A stretch of 64,000 nucleotides of DNA from Candidatus Binatus sp. (GTDB lineage: Bacteria; Desulfobacterota; Binatia; Binatales; Binataceae). Shown one piece after another: positions 24,968 to 33,277 of the stretch (within the stretch, counting starts at the first letter, position 1; every line of letters starts with the position of its first letter). The notes beneath the pieces were generated by a model. It was not told the DNA's origin and did not search any database. It was given only the letters and a program-made list of their open reading frames with translations. Made by a program: the position numbers and the translations under genes. Location of the stretch: contig NZ_DATCTO010000013.1 in assembly GCF_036567905.1 (NCBI RefSeq), positions 1-64,000 of the forward strand. Reading direction: 5' to 3'.

Positions 24968-25852
24968 CTAGCGGATTTTTGCGGCGGGTTCGATCCAGTC
25001 GCGCGCGATCTGCTCGATCCATCGGCCGATTTCCGACTCGTCGTTGGGCGGATAGGCGGGTATCACCAGTTCGTTGACGCCGGCCGCGCCGTACTTCTTC
25101 AAATCGCCGGAAGTGATCTGCTTGGTATACGGGCAGACCATGATTTCGACTTCGCTCGGGTCGCGTCCGTTGGCTTTCAGCATCGCGCGCAGCTTGTCCG
25201 CCAGCGGCGCCGCCTCGTCCGGTCCAACGCTGAAGCCGAACCATCCGTTGCCGATGTCTGCCGAGCGTTTCAACGCGGGCGCGCTTTCGCCGCCGAAGAT
25301 TATCGGCAGCTTTCCGCCGCGCACCGGCTTCGGAAAACTTCTCGCCGCATCAAAATTCACGAATTCGCCGTGGAAGGTCGTCACCTCCTCGGACCACAGC
25401 CGCCGCATCACTTCGATGTACTCACGCGTCCGCTGCGCGCGCCGCTCGAACGGAATTCCCAGCGCCGCAAATTCCTCCGCCGACCATCCGATCCCCACCC
25501 CCAGCGCGAATCGTCCTTTGGAGAGCCGGTCCAGGCTCGCGACTTCCTTGGCCAGCACGACGGGGTTGTGCTCCGGCACCAGGCAGATCCCCGTCGCCAG
25601 CCGGATCGTTCGGGTCACCGCCGCCGCAAACGTCAGCGTGATAAATGGATCGAGCCAGTCCGCACCGCCCGGCAGGGGGAACACGCCACTCTCCGCGTAG
25701 GGGTACCGGGAATCCTGGCGGTCGAAAAGCACGACGTGCTCCGCCGCCCATAGCGTTGAAACTCCGCAACGCTCTGCCGCCTCGGCCGTCTTCGCAATCA
25801 CGCCGGGACGCGCGCCCGTGCCGATTCCCAGCGCGAACAGGCCGACCTTCAT
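24968..25852 (-). CDS. LLM-class flavin-dependent oxidoreductase (F420/FMN type)
   Basis: 294 residues of the luciferase-like (beta/alpha)8 fold: WAAEHVVLF, LATGICLVPEHNPVVLAKEVASLDRLSKGRFALGVGIGWSAEEF and PIIFGGES. This pattern is typical of F420-dependent or FMN-dependent oxidoreductases abundant in actinobacteria and in Binatota-like genomes. The substrate cannot be inferred. Its ATG overlaps the stop of the upstream methyltransferase gene by 4 bases, so the two form an operon. Confidence 0.82.
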   Translation of the reverse strand: MKVGLFALGIGTGARPGVIAKTAEAAERCGVSTLWAAEHVVLFDRQDSRYPYAESGVFPLPGGADWLDPFITLTFAAAVTRTIRLATGICLVPEHNPVVLAKEVASLDRLSKGRFALGVGIGWSAEEFAALGIPFERRAQRTREYIEVMRRLWSEEVTTFHGEFVNFDAARSFPKPVRGGKLPIIFGGESAPALKRSADIGNGWFGFSVGPDEAAPLADKLRAMLKANGRDPSEVEIMVCPYTKQITSGDLKKYGAAGVNELVIPAYPPNDESEIGRWIEQIARDWIEPAAKIR

Positions 25853-26721
25853 TGGCCCGGCTCCGAACCATTTGCGCCCGCCGCGATTGCCGCCGCTTTG
25901 CTGAACTTGAGCATGAAGCGATCGGTCTGACCGCGATGCTTGAACACAATCCAGGTGCGATCGTCTTCAGGGTGGCGTAGCGCGCTCGACGCTCCGGACA
26001 GCCTGAAGCCCGCCTTCTCCACATCCTTGATTAGAAAATTCTCGTCGATTCGGTGGAGCGTGGTGGTCACCGTATCTTTGGCGCCCGGCTGCGCGCTGTG
26101 ATCGACGATCCCGTAAATCCCGCCCGGCTTGAGCGCCTTGAACACCGCCGCGTTCACGTTCTCGCGATTGAGCTTGAAGCCGACCATGTCGTGGTAGTTG
26201 AGATGGATGATCACGGCGTCGAGCGAGCCCGGCGGCGCCGGCAACAGGTCGGGCGCATCGAAGGGTTTGCTGACCTTGACGACGTTCTTGAGCGCCGGCT
26301 CTTTGAGCCGTTCGTTCCAGATATCTTCGCTTTTCTTGAACTGCACAGGGAACGGTCCGTTCTGCGAGTAAACCGTGCCGGTCGATCCGACGATTCGCGC
26401 ATACAGCTCGGTCATGTACCCGCCGCCCGCGAATATGTCGGCAATCTTCATCCCGGGCTTGATTCCGTAAAACGCCATGATTTGATCGGGCCTGCGGCCT
26501 GCGTCGAGCGCCTTGTCCGCGGCCGGCCGATCGGGCGATTTGATCGCGTCGGTAATTTCCTTGGAGATCTGCGCGGCGGGAATTGGGGCGCTTTCAGCCA
26601 CGCTCGCCGCAACCGGGGCATTCTGCGCGCGCGCCGGCGGCGAGATCCACGCGACTGCGGCGAATGCGACCATCGTTGACAGGACCAACCGGCAGGCTCC
26701 AATACGCATTCTCATAGTCAT
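25849..26721 (-). CDS. Exported class I SAM-dependent methyltransferase-like protein
   Basis: 290 residues with a signal peptide of about 32 residues (ending PPARAQ). A SAM-binding fold follows: GMKIADIFAGGGYMTELYARIVG near 100-122, DAVIIHLNYHDM and ALKPGGIYGIVDHSAQPGA. This exported family is often annotated as predicted methyltransferase. How SAM would be supplied outside the cytoplasm is unclear, so the fold may serve another role. It is first in a two-gene operon with the flavin oxidoreductase. Confidence 0.75.
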   Translation of the reverse strand: MTMRMRIGACRLVLSTMVAFAAVAWISPPARAQNAPVAASVAESAPIPAAQISKEITDAIKSPDRPAADKALDAGRRPDQIMAFYGIKPGMKIADIFAGGGYMTELYARIVGSTGTVYSQNGPFPVQFKKSEDIWNERLKEPALKNVVKVSKPFDAPDLLPAPPGSLDAVIIHLNYHDMVGFKLNRENVNAAVFKALKPGGIYGIVDHSAQPGAKDTVTTTLHRIDENFLIKDVEKAGFRLSGASSALRHPEDDRTWIVFKHRGQTDRFMLKFSKAAAIAAGANGSEPGQ

Positions 26722-26990
26722 CTCGATTCTCCGCGCAGCGGTGGACTTTTTCGCGGCTCGCTTTTCACTGTTCGCTTTTCACTGTTCGCCACAGCCGACA
26801 GCTAACACACCGGTCGCAAAACGGGCAATGCGGTTTCTGCCGCCGCTCGCGCGCGCCCCGCATAGCGCAAAGGCAGGCGGCGGGGGAGTGGACGCGGGCA
26901 TCGTGCGCGCGGCAAGATTAACGACGCGGCGTGGCCGCTCGCGATGAACCCGGAAACGGAATCCAATTCTCGAGACACCCCCAGCTTCAG
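26722..26990. other. Divergent intergenic region with a 14-bp tandem duplication
   Basis: No gene is convincingly seen, although a GTG-initiated extension of the hem fusion (26931) crosses the right part. GCTTTTCACTGTTC is repeated head to tail at 26760-26773 and 26774-26787. Confidence 0.55.
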
Positions 26991-28964
26991 ATGAACCCAC
27001 AGACAGACTCCAATTCCTCGGACGGCACGCCCGGCTTCGGCAGACTTCGCGTCGTCGCGTTCGAGAGCCGCATGGCGGCGGAAGTAGCGACGATGATCGA
27101 GCGGCGCGGCGGCGTCGCGATTATCGCGCCGGCGATGCGCGAGGTGCCGCTCGAGGACAATCACGCGGCGCTGGATTTCGCCGATCGCCTGCTGGCCGGC
27201 AAAAGCGAATTCGAGGCGGTCATTTTTATGACCGGCGTTGGGACCCGCGCGCTGTTCCAGGCGATGGAAACGCGCCATCAGCGGGCGTCGATAGCGGCGG
27301 CGCTGGCCGCAATCGCAACTGTGGCGCGCGGCCCGAAAGCTATTCGCGCGATGCGTGATCTTGGGGTCGAACCGTCAATAATGGTGCCGGAGCCGAATAC
27401 CTGGCGCGAAGTGCTCAGCGCGCTCGCGTCGCAGGTCGAACTCAAGGGCAAGCGCGTCGCGATCCAGGAATACGGGGTTTCCAATCACGAGCTGACCGCG
27501 GGGCTCGAGGCGCGCGGCGCCCGGGTCACGATTATTCCGGTATATAGGTGGACGCTGCCGGCCGATCGCGCGCCGTTGCGGGCGGCGTTGAACGCGATCG
27601 CGGCGGGCGCAGCGGACGTGGCTATTTTCACCAGCTCGAACCAGGTCACGAACGTCATTCAGCTCGCCGACGCCGAGGGAATCGGCGACGCCGTCAGGCG
27701 CGGACTGGCGCGCATGGCGGTTGGCTCGATCGGACCGGTATGCTCGGAGCAGATTCGCGCCTACGGGCTGCGCGTGGACTTCGAGCCGGAGCATTCGAAG
27801 CTCGGCCATCTGGTTAAAGCGGCGGCGGCGCAGGCGGCTTCGATTCTAATCGCGAACCGCGCCGACACCCATCGGATTGAACCGGGCCCGGCGCCGAATC
27901 CGCGGCGGCGGGCGATTTCGAACGCGCCGCGATCTCCGCTCGCCGACCATCCGATGCTCAAGGCGTGCCGGCGCGAAGCCGCCCCCTACACTCCTGTCTG
28001 GCTGATGCGCCAGGCGGGCCGCTACATGCCGGAGTATCGGCGCGTTCGCGAGCGTCATGGCTTTCTCGAGATGTGCAAGCGGCCCGAGTTGGCCGCTGAA
28101 GTCACCGTCACGGCGGTCGAGCGGCTCAAGGTGGATGCGGCGATCATTTTCGCCGACATCCTGCTGCCTCTGATCCCGATGGAAGTCGGGCTGCATTTCG
28201 AAAAAGGCGACGGGCCGGTGATCGATCGCCCGGTTCGCACCGAGGCCGACCTCGAACGGATTCCCACCGTCGACGTGGCGGCGCTCGGCTTCGTTGGCGA
28301 GGCGATCAAGCTGGTGCATCGCGCGATCGGCGCGACGACTCCGCTGATCGGATTTGCCGGGGCGCCGTTCACGCTCGCGTCGTACCTGATCGAAGGCGGC
28401 TCGTCGCGGCAATACCAGGCGACCAAAACTTTCATGTACATGCAGCCCGAAACGTGGCATCGCCTGATGGAGCGGCTGGCGCGCACGACCGCGGATTATC
28501 TTAAGATGCAAATCGCGGCGGGCGCCGACATCGTCCAGATTTTCGACAGCTGGGTCGGCAGCCTTGGCCCGGACGACTATCGCCGCTTCGTGCTGCCGCA
28601 TACCGCGTCGGTGATCGCGGCGATTCCCGCCGACGTGCCCGTAATCCACTTCGGGACCGTGACGGGAAACCTGCTCGAGCTGATGCGCGAGGCGGGCGGC
28701 GACGTTATCGGCCTGGATTGGCGCGTCGATCTGGCCCAGGCGTGGGCGCGGCTCAATTACAGCGTGGCGGTGCAGGGCAATCTCGATCCGATCGCGCTGT
28801 TCGCCGACGTTGCCGACATCCGCACACGCGCCCGCGCGATTCTCGATCAGGCGGGCGGACGCCCCGGACATATTTTCAATCTCGGCCACGGAATACTTCC
28901 GGATACGCCGGTCGATCACGTGATCGCACTGGTCGATGCGGTTCACGAGATGAGCGCACGCTGA
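26991..28964 (+). CDS. hemDE: Fusion of uroporphyrinogen-III synthase and uroporphyrinogen decarboxylase
   Basis: 657 residues from ATG 26991; GTG 26931 is an alternative and neither has a clear ribosome site. Residues about 15-290 form a HemD-type two-lobed domain (RLRVVAFESRMAAEVATMIE, FMTGVGTRALF, VAIQEYG...LEARGARV, AIFTSSNQV, AVGSIGPVCSEQIRAYGLRVDFEPEH). A basic/proline linker (about 290-318) leads to a complete HemE: WLMRQAGRYMPEYR, the IIFADILLPLIPMEVGL stretch, FAGAPFTLASYLIEGGSS, FDSWVGSLGPDDY, HFGTVTGNLLELM and GHGILPDTPVDHV. One protein could thus convert hydroxymethylbilane to coproporphyrinogen III. hemH follows by 4 bases. Confidence 0.88.
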   Translation: MNPQTDSNSSDGTPGFGRLRVVAFESRMAAEVATMIERRGGVAIIAPAMREVPLEDNHAALDFADRLLAGKSEFEAVIFMTGVGTRALFQAMETRHQRASIAAALAAIATVARGPKAIRAMRDLGVEPSIMVPEPNTWREVLSALASQVELKGKRVAIQEYGVSNHELTAGLEARGARVTIIPVYRWTLPADRAPLRAALNAIAAGAADVAIFTSSNQVTNVIQLADAEGIGDAVRRGLARMAVGSIGPVCSEQIRAYGLRVDFEPEHSKLGHLVKAAAAQAASILIANRADTHRIEPGPAPNPRRRAISNAPRSPLADHPMLKACRREAAPYTPVWLMRQAGRYMPEYRRVRERHGFLEMCKRPELAAEVTVTAVERLKVDAAIIFADILLPLIPMEVGLHFEKGDGPVIDRPVRTEADLERIPTVDVAALGFVGEAIKLVHRAIGATTPLIGFAGAPFTLASYLIEGGSSRQYQATKTFMYMQPETWHRLMERLARTTADYLKMQIAAGADIVQIFDSWVGSLGPDDYRRFVLPHTASVIAAIPADVPVIHFGTVTGNLLELMREAGGDVIGLDWRVDLAQAWARLNYSVAVQGNLDPIALFADVADIRTRARAILDQAGGRPGHIFNLGHGILPDTPVDHVIALVDAVHEMSAR

Positions 28965-28968
28965 CGCG

Positions 28969-29895
28969 ATGACCACGAAGGCAAAGTGCGACGCGGTGTT
29001 GATGATCGGGTTCGGCGGACCGACGCGCGCCGACCAGGTGCGGCCGTTTCTCGACAGCGTTCTGCGCGGACGGCCAATCCCGCGCGAGCGCTACGAGGAG
29101 GTGGTGCATCATTACGATCTTCTCGGCGGGCGCTCGCCGTACAACGATCTCACGATGCGGCAGGCGGCGGCGCTGCGCGAGGAGCTTGCAAAAAAAGGCG
29201 CGCGCGTGCCGGTCGCGGTCGGGATGGCCAAGTGGGAACCGTATGTTGCCGACTCGATCCGCGCGCTCGCTGACGGTGGAGCGCGGCGCGTGCTCGGCTT
29301 CATCATGGCGGCGCATCGCAGCGAAGCCAGCTTCGAGCGTTACCAGGCAACCGTCAACGACGCGCGCGCTGCTTTGGGCGAAGCGGCACCCGAAGTCGTG
29401 TATCCCGAGGGGTGGCACGACCATCCGCTGTTCATCGCGGCGGTGGCGTCGCGCACGCGCGAGGCGTACGCGCGGCTGGACGAGCAAGAGCGGCCGCGCG
29501 CGCGGCTGATCTTCACCGCGCACAGTATTCCGCTCGCGATGGCGCAGGCCGGGCCGTACGTCGAGCAGCTTACGCAGTCGGCGCGGATGGTCGCTGCGGA
29601 GCTTGGGATCGGCACGTGGCAATTCGCATATCAAAGCCGCAGCGGCAGCCCGCGCGAGGCGTGGCTCGAACCCGACATCAAGGATGCGCTTGGGCGCCTG
29701 GAGGCGAGGCCGGCGGTAGTCGTGCCGATCGGTTTTTTGTGCGATCACGTCGAAGTGCTGTACGATCTCGATATCGAGGCGGCGCAAATCGCGCGCGCGG
29801 CCGGAACCAGGATGGAGCGCGCGCCGACGGTCGGGGACCATCCGTTGTTTATCGAGATGATGGCTTCGATAATCGCGCCGTACGCGCGCGGCTGA
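28969..29895 (+). CDS. hemH: Ferrochelatase (HemH/CpfC)
   Basis: 308 residues. Motifs: LMIGFGGPTRADQVRPFL, YDLLGGRSPYN, AAHRSEASFERY, IFTAHSIPLAMA with the catalytic His, YQSRSGSPREAWLEPDI and IGFLCDHVEVLYDLDIEA with the catalytic Glu. The compact length and the hemE-hemH-hemY order resemble the Bacillus coproporphyrin-dependent pathway, so iron may be inserted into coproporphyrin III (inference; no hemQ is in this window). Confidence 0.9.
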   Translation: MTTKAKCDAVLMIGFGGPTRADQVRPFLDSVLRGRPIPRERYEEVVHHYDLLGGRSPYNDLTMRQAAALREELAKKGARVPVAVGMAKWEPYVADSIRALADGGARRVLGFIMAAHRSEASFERYQATVNDARAALGEAAPEVVYPEGWHDHPLFIAAVASRTREAYARLDEQERPRARLIFTAHSIPLAMAQAGPYVEQLTQSARMVAAELGIGTWQFAYQSRSGSPREAWLEPDIKDALGRLEARPAVVVPIGFLCDHVEVLYDLDIEAAQIARAAGTRMERAPTVGDHPLFIEMMASIIAPYARG

Positions 29896-29920
29896 CGGAT
29901 CGCACGAGGGAGATGTTCAA

Positions 29921-31357
29921 ACGGACTCCGGCGCACATATCAAACGGGTTGCGGTAATCGGCGGAGGAATCACCGGGCTCGCCGCGGCGTATCGGCTTCG
30001 CGAGCTCGCGGCGACGCGCGAATTTCCGCTCGAAGTGGAATTGCTGGAACGCGGCGCGAGCTGCGGCGGAGCGCTCGAGACGATTCGCCGCGACGGATTT
30101 GTAATCGAGACCGGCGCCGATTCTTTTTTGTCGGAAAAACCATCGGCCGCCGAGCTCGCGCGGCGGCTTGGCCTCGGCGCGGAACTGATTCCGACCCGCG
30201 AGATCTACGGCAAGACCTTCGTGGTGCGTGCGGGGCGGCTGGTCGAGGTCCCGGCGGGATTTATGATGCTCGCGACGGCGCATTTCGGGCCGGTTTTTCG
30301 AAGTCCGCTTTTTTCGCCGCTCGGAAAATTTCGGATGGCGCTGGAACCGTTCATCGCGACGCGAACCAGCGGCGACGACGAGAGCCTGGATTCGTTCGTG
30401 ACGCGGCGACTGGGGCGCGAGGTGCTCGAGCGCGTTGCGCAGGCGCTCGCGGGCGGCATCTACACCGCCGATCCGAAACACCTCAGCACCACGGCGACGA
30501 TACCGCGCTTTGTCGAGATGGAGCGGCGCCATGGCAGCCTGTTCAAGGGAATGCGCGCGGCAGAGCGGGCGCGCGCGTCGCAGAGTCCGGAGGTGAGCGG
30601 CGCGCGATGGAGCTTGTTCCAGAGCTTCAGGAATGGGATGGCGACGCTGCCCGAGACAATTGCGGCGCGGCTGGGCGGGTCGATTCGCACCGGAGCGGAA
30701 GTCATCGGGATGTCGCCCACGGCGGACGGATGGCGGCTCGCTTTGGCCGCCGGCGGCTCGATCGACGCCAACGCGGTAATCTGCGCCGCGCCGGCGTACG
30801 CGGCCGCGCGGATCGTGTCGCCGCTTGAGCCGGCGGCGGCGAAGTTGCTCGCCGGAATCAGTTACGCGTCGGCGGCGACGGTCAACCTGACCTTTCGCGA
30901 GAGCGACTTCGAGGGTCCTCCGCGCGCATTCGGCTTCGTGGTGCCGGCAATCGAGCATCGGCGCATAATCGCGGCCAGCTTTTCGAGCTTCAAGTTCGAG
31001 GGACGCGCACCCGCGGGCGCAATCCTGGCGCGCGCGTTCATCGGCGGCGAGCTGCATCGCGAAATGATGAACCTTGGCGACGACGAGATGGTCACCGCCG
31101 TGCGCGACGAGTTTCGCGCGCTGCTCGGCGTGACCGCGGCGCCGGGAATCACCGTGGTCAGGCGATGGCCCGATGCGATGCCGCAGTACGACGTCGGGCA
31201 TCTGGCGCGGGTCGCCGAGATCGAGCGCCTGGTCGCCCCGATTCCCGTCTTCGCAATCGCGGGCGCGGCTTATCGCGGCGTGGGCAGTCCCGATTGCGTG
31301 CGCGGCGGCGAAGCTGCGGCCGATACGATCTTCGCCAAACTCTCGATGCCGAAATAA
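29921..31357 (+). CDS. hemY: HemY-type protoporphyrinogen/coproporphyrinogen oxidase, likely ACG start
   Basis: About 478 residues. The FAD Rossmann motif RVAVIGGGITGLAAAYRL is encoded from 29945, yet no ATG, GTG or TTG lies in frame between the last stop (29870) and GTG 30035, which would delete it. ACG 29921 is the best candidate: GAGGGAG at 29906-29912 lies 8 bases upstream and the product would begin MDSGAHIKRVAVIGGG. Either ACG is a real weak start or one base differs from ATG. Further FAD/substrate motifs: ELLERGASCGGAL, ETGADSFLSEKP, RLGREVLERVAQALAGGIY and the C-terminal PIPVFAIAGAAYRGVGSPDCV. It oxidises porphyrinogen to porphyrin. Confidence 0.8.
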   Translation, partial: TDSGAHIKRVAVIGGGITGLAAAYRLRELAATREFPLEVELLERGASCGGALETIRRDGFVIETGADSFLSEKPSAAELARRLGLGAELIPTREIYGKTFVVRAGRLVEVPAGFMMLATAHFGPVFRSPLFSPLGKFRMALEPFIATRTSGDDESLDSFVTRRLGREVLERVAQALAGGIYTADPKHLSTTATIPRFVEMERRHGSLFKGMRAAERARASQSPEVSGARWSLFQSFRNGMATLPETIAARLGGSIRTGAEVIGMSPTADGWRLALAAGGSIDANAVICAAPAYAAARIVSPLEPAAAKLLAGISYASAATVNLTFRESDFEGPPRAFGFVVPAIEHRRIIAASFSSFKFEGRAPAGAILARAFIGGELHREMMNLGDDEMVTAVRDEFRALLGVTAAPGITVVRRWPDAMPQYDVGHLARVAEIERLVAPIPVFAIAGAAYRGVGSPDCVRGGEAAADTIFAKLSMPK

Positions 31358-31378
31358 GACTCCGATGATGGCGCGGCC

Positions 31379-32638
31379 GTGAGCATCGAGGAAGCTCCCA
31401 CCGCCGGCTCCGCGGCCCATTGGCCGCGAGTGATCGCGCACGCGGACATGGACGCCTTCTACGCGTCGGTCGAAGTGCTCGACAACCCCGCCCTGCGCGG
31501 CCTGCCGGTAATCGTGGGCGGGCGCAGCGCGCGCGGGGTGGTGACGTCGGCGTCGTACGAGGCGCGCAAATTCGGCGTGCGTTCCGCGATGCCGACCGGG
31601 CAGGCGCGCAAACTGTGTCCGCAGGCGATCTTCGTGCCGGGCCGGATGGATCGCTACGTGGAAATCTCGCGGGTGGTGCGCCGCGTGTTCGAGAGCTTCA
31701 GTCCGATCGTCGAACCGCTCTCGCTCGACGAGGCTTTTATCGATCTGACCGGCACCGAGCGCCTGCTCGGGCCGCCGCTGGACGCGGCGCGCGATCTCAA
31801 GCGCCGGGTGCTCGAAGAAACCGGGCTGGTCGCATCGGTGGGCGTCGCGCCGACCAAGATGGCGGCGAAGATTCTGAGCGACATGTCGAAGCCCGATGGA
31901 TTGCTCGCGGTGGCGCCGGAAAAAATGCAAGAATTTCTGACCCCGCTGCCGGTCGAAAGGCTGTGGGGAGTCGGACGGGTGACGCTCGCGCGGATGCATG
32001 AATGCGGGATTAAGACGGTCGGCGACCTTGCGCGGCGCGATCCGGCGGAGCTCAAGAACCTGTTCGGCACGATGGGACCGCATCTGCATGAACTGGCGTC
32101 GGGCAACGACACCCGGCCCGTAATCGCCGACTGGCAGCGCAAGTCATACGGCGAGGAAAATACTTTCGCGCGGGACCTGGCGCTCGACTCGGATGAAATC
32201 AGGCGGATTCTGATCGCGCATGGCGACGCGCTGGCGCGCCGGCTGCGCGCCGACGGGGTGCGCGCGCGCACGGTGACGCTGAAGCTGAAGTTGGCGCGTC
32301 CACTCGGCGGCGGGCGCTATCCGTTGATCACGCGCAGCTTCTCGCTGGACGCCGCGACCAATGACGGGCCGGAAATCTCGCGCGTCGCTACGCAGTTGCT
32401 GTCGAAGGCCGGTGGGCAGGACAAAATTCGTCTCGCCGGCGTGCAGGTGCATCAGTTGGAGCGCGCGGATAGTGCGCAGCTCGGACTGTTCGACGCGCCG
32501 TCGGCGGACAATCGCGATCGCAAGCGCGACCGGCTCAATCGGGCGCTGGATTCTGTCGCGAAGAAGTTCGGTGACGAGGCCGTGACGCGCGGGTTGGCGC
32601 GCGCGGAGCGCGCCGCGCCGACGCGGCGAATCAAATGA
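31379..32638 (+). CDS. dinB: DNA polymerase IV (Y-family)
   Basis: 419 residues from GTG 31379. Catalytic carboxylates in AHADMDAFYASVE near 20-32 and SLDEAFIDLTG near 115-125; YEARKFGVRSAMPTGQARKLCP finger; GVAPTKMAAKILSDMSKPDG palm; helix-hairpin-helix thumb LWGVGRVTLARMHECGIKTVGDL; little-finger domain from about 240. The C-terminal SAQLGLFD resembles a QxxLxLF beta-clamp-binding peptide. Error-prone translesion synthesis. Confidence 0.95.
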   Translation: MSIEEAPTAGSAAHWPRVIAHADMDAFYASVEVLDNPALRGLPVIVGGRSARGVVTSASYEARKFGVRSAMPTGQARKLCPQAIFVPGRMDRYVEISRVVRRVFESFSPIVEPLSLDEAFIDLTGTERLLGPPLDAARDLKRRVLEETGLVASVGVAPTKMAAKILSDMSKPDGLLAVAPEKMQEFLTPLPVERLWGVGRVTLARMHECGIKTVGDLARRDPAELKNLFGTMGPHLHELASGNDTRPVIADWQRKSYGEENTFARDLALDSDEIRRILIAHGDALARRLRADGVRARTVTLKLKLARPLGGGRYPLITRSFSLDAATNDGPEISRVATQLLSKAGGQDKIRLAGVQVHQLERADSAQLGLFDAPSADNRDRKRDRLNRALDSVAKKFGDEAVTRGLARAERAAPTRRIK

Positions 32639-32690
32639 CCCAAGCCCTTCGCTGACGGGAAGGGAAACCCATCGCCGGCTATTCCGCCGC

Positions 32691-32720
32691 TTGCAAAGAT
32701 TGCTTAACTAGAGTTAATAT
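32691..32720 (+). promoter_or_regulatory. Promoter with overlapping palindromic operator before the MarR gene
   Basis: TTGCAA (32691-32696) and TAATAT (32715-32720) are separated by 18 bases. The inverted repeat TTAACT-AG-AGTTAA (32704-32717) covers the spacer and half the -10, the usual place for autorepression by a MarR dimer. Transcription would begin near 32727, only a few bases before the ATG, so the message may be leaderless. A second small dyad CTTGC-N5-GCAAG lies at 32721-32735. Confidence 0.6.
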
Positions 32721-32728
32721 CTTGCCTG

Positions 32729-33208
32729 ATGCAAGCAGTTGGACGCCGCGACCCAATCTTCCGCGCGATCGAAGCGATGACCGCGCTGGCCGAAATCTTC
32801 GAGCGCCGGCGCGAGGTGCTGGCCCGCGACGCGGGCATCACGATCGAGCAGTGGCGCGTGCTCGAGGAAATCTCGACCGAGCATTTTATTCCGTCGATGT
32901 TCGCGCGCAGCCGCGACAGTTCGGCGGCGGCGGTGTCGAAAATATTGCGCCAGCTTCTCGACAGCGGACTGGTCTCGGCCGCGATTGGACGGGCCGACCG
33001 CAGGAACCGGCGTTACAAGCTGACCGCGAAGGGAACCAGAGCGCTGGGCAAGCTGCGCGCGTCGCGCCAGGCGGCGATCGAGGCGATATGGACGGGATTT
33101 TCGCGCGACGAGCTGGCCGCATTCAGCGCGTTCGCGATCAAGCTCTCCGATCGGATCGAACGCTATTCGCGCGGGAAAAGTGCGCGGCGCGCGGCGGCGG
33201 CCCGATGA
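32729..33208 (+). CDS. MarR-family transcriptional regulator
   Basis: 159 residues. Winged helix-turn-helix with dimerisation helices at both ends: ITIEQWRVLEEIS, SAAAVSKILRQLLDSGLVSAAIGRADRRNRRYKLTAKGTRALGKL (wing with D-R-R-N-R). Such proteins bind palindromic operators as dimers and respond to small phenolic or fatty-acid-like ligands. The palindrome overlapping its own promoter suggests self-repression. The ligand is unknown; the next gene, leuC, starts 69 bases later and may or may not be controlled. Confidence 0.85.
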   Translation: MQAVGRRDPIFRAIEAMTALAEIFERRREVLARDAGITIEQWRVLEEISTEHFIPSMFARSRDSSAAAVSKILRQLLDSGLVSAAIGRADRRNRRYKLTAKGTRALGKLRASRQAAIEAIWTGFSRDELAAFSAFAIKLSDRIERYSRGKSARRAAAAR

Positions 33209-33277
33209 ACTTCAACGGCGCTCTTTTGCTAATTTAGAAATCGTTACGCCGCCGATGCGGCGGGAGTTGAAAACGCA

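Noticed and set aside
29913..29957. ATG 29913 as the start of the haem oxidase via a programmed frameshift
   Set aside because: The frame ends after 14 codons and no canonical slippery heptamer is present; ACG 29921 with good spacing is simpler.
32645..32664. Hairpin CCCTTC/GAAGGG after dinB as terminator
   Set aside because: Only a 6-bp stem and no following T-run; not enough for an intrinsic terminator.
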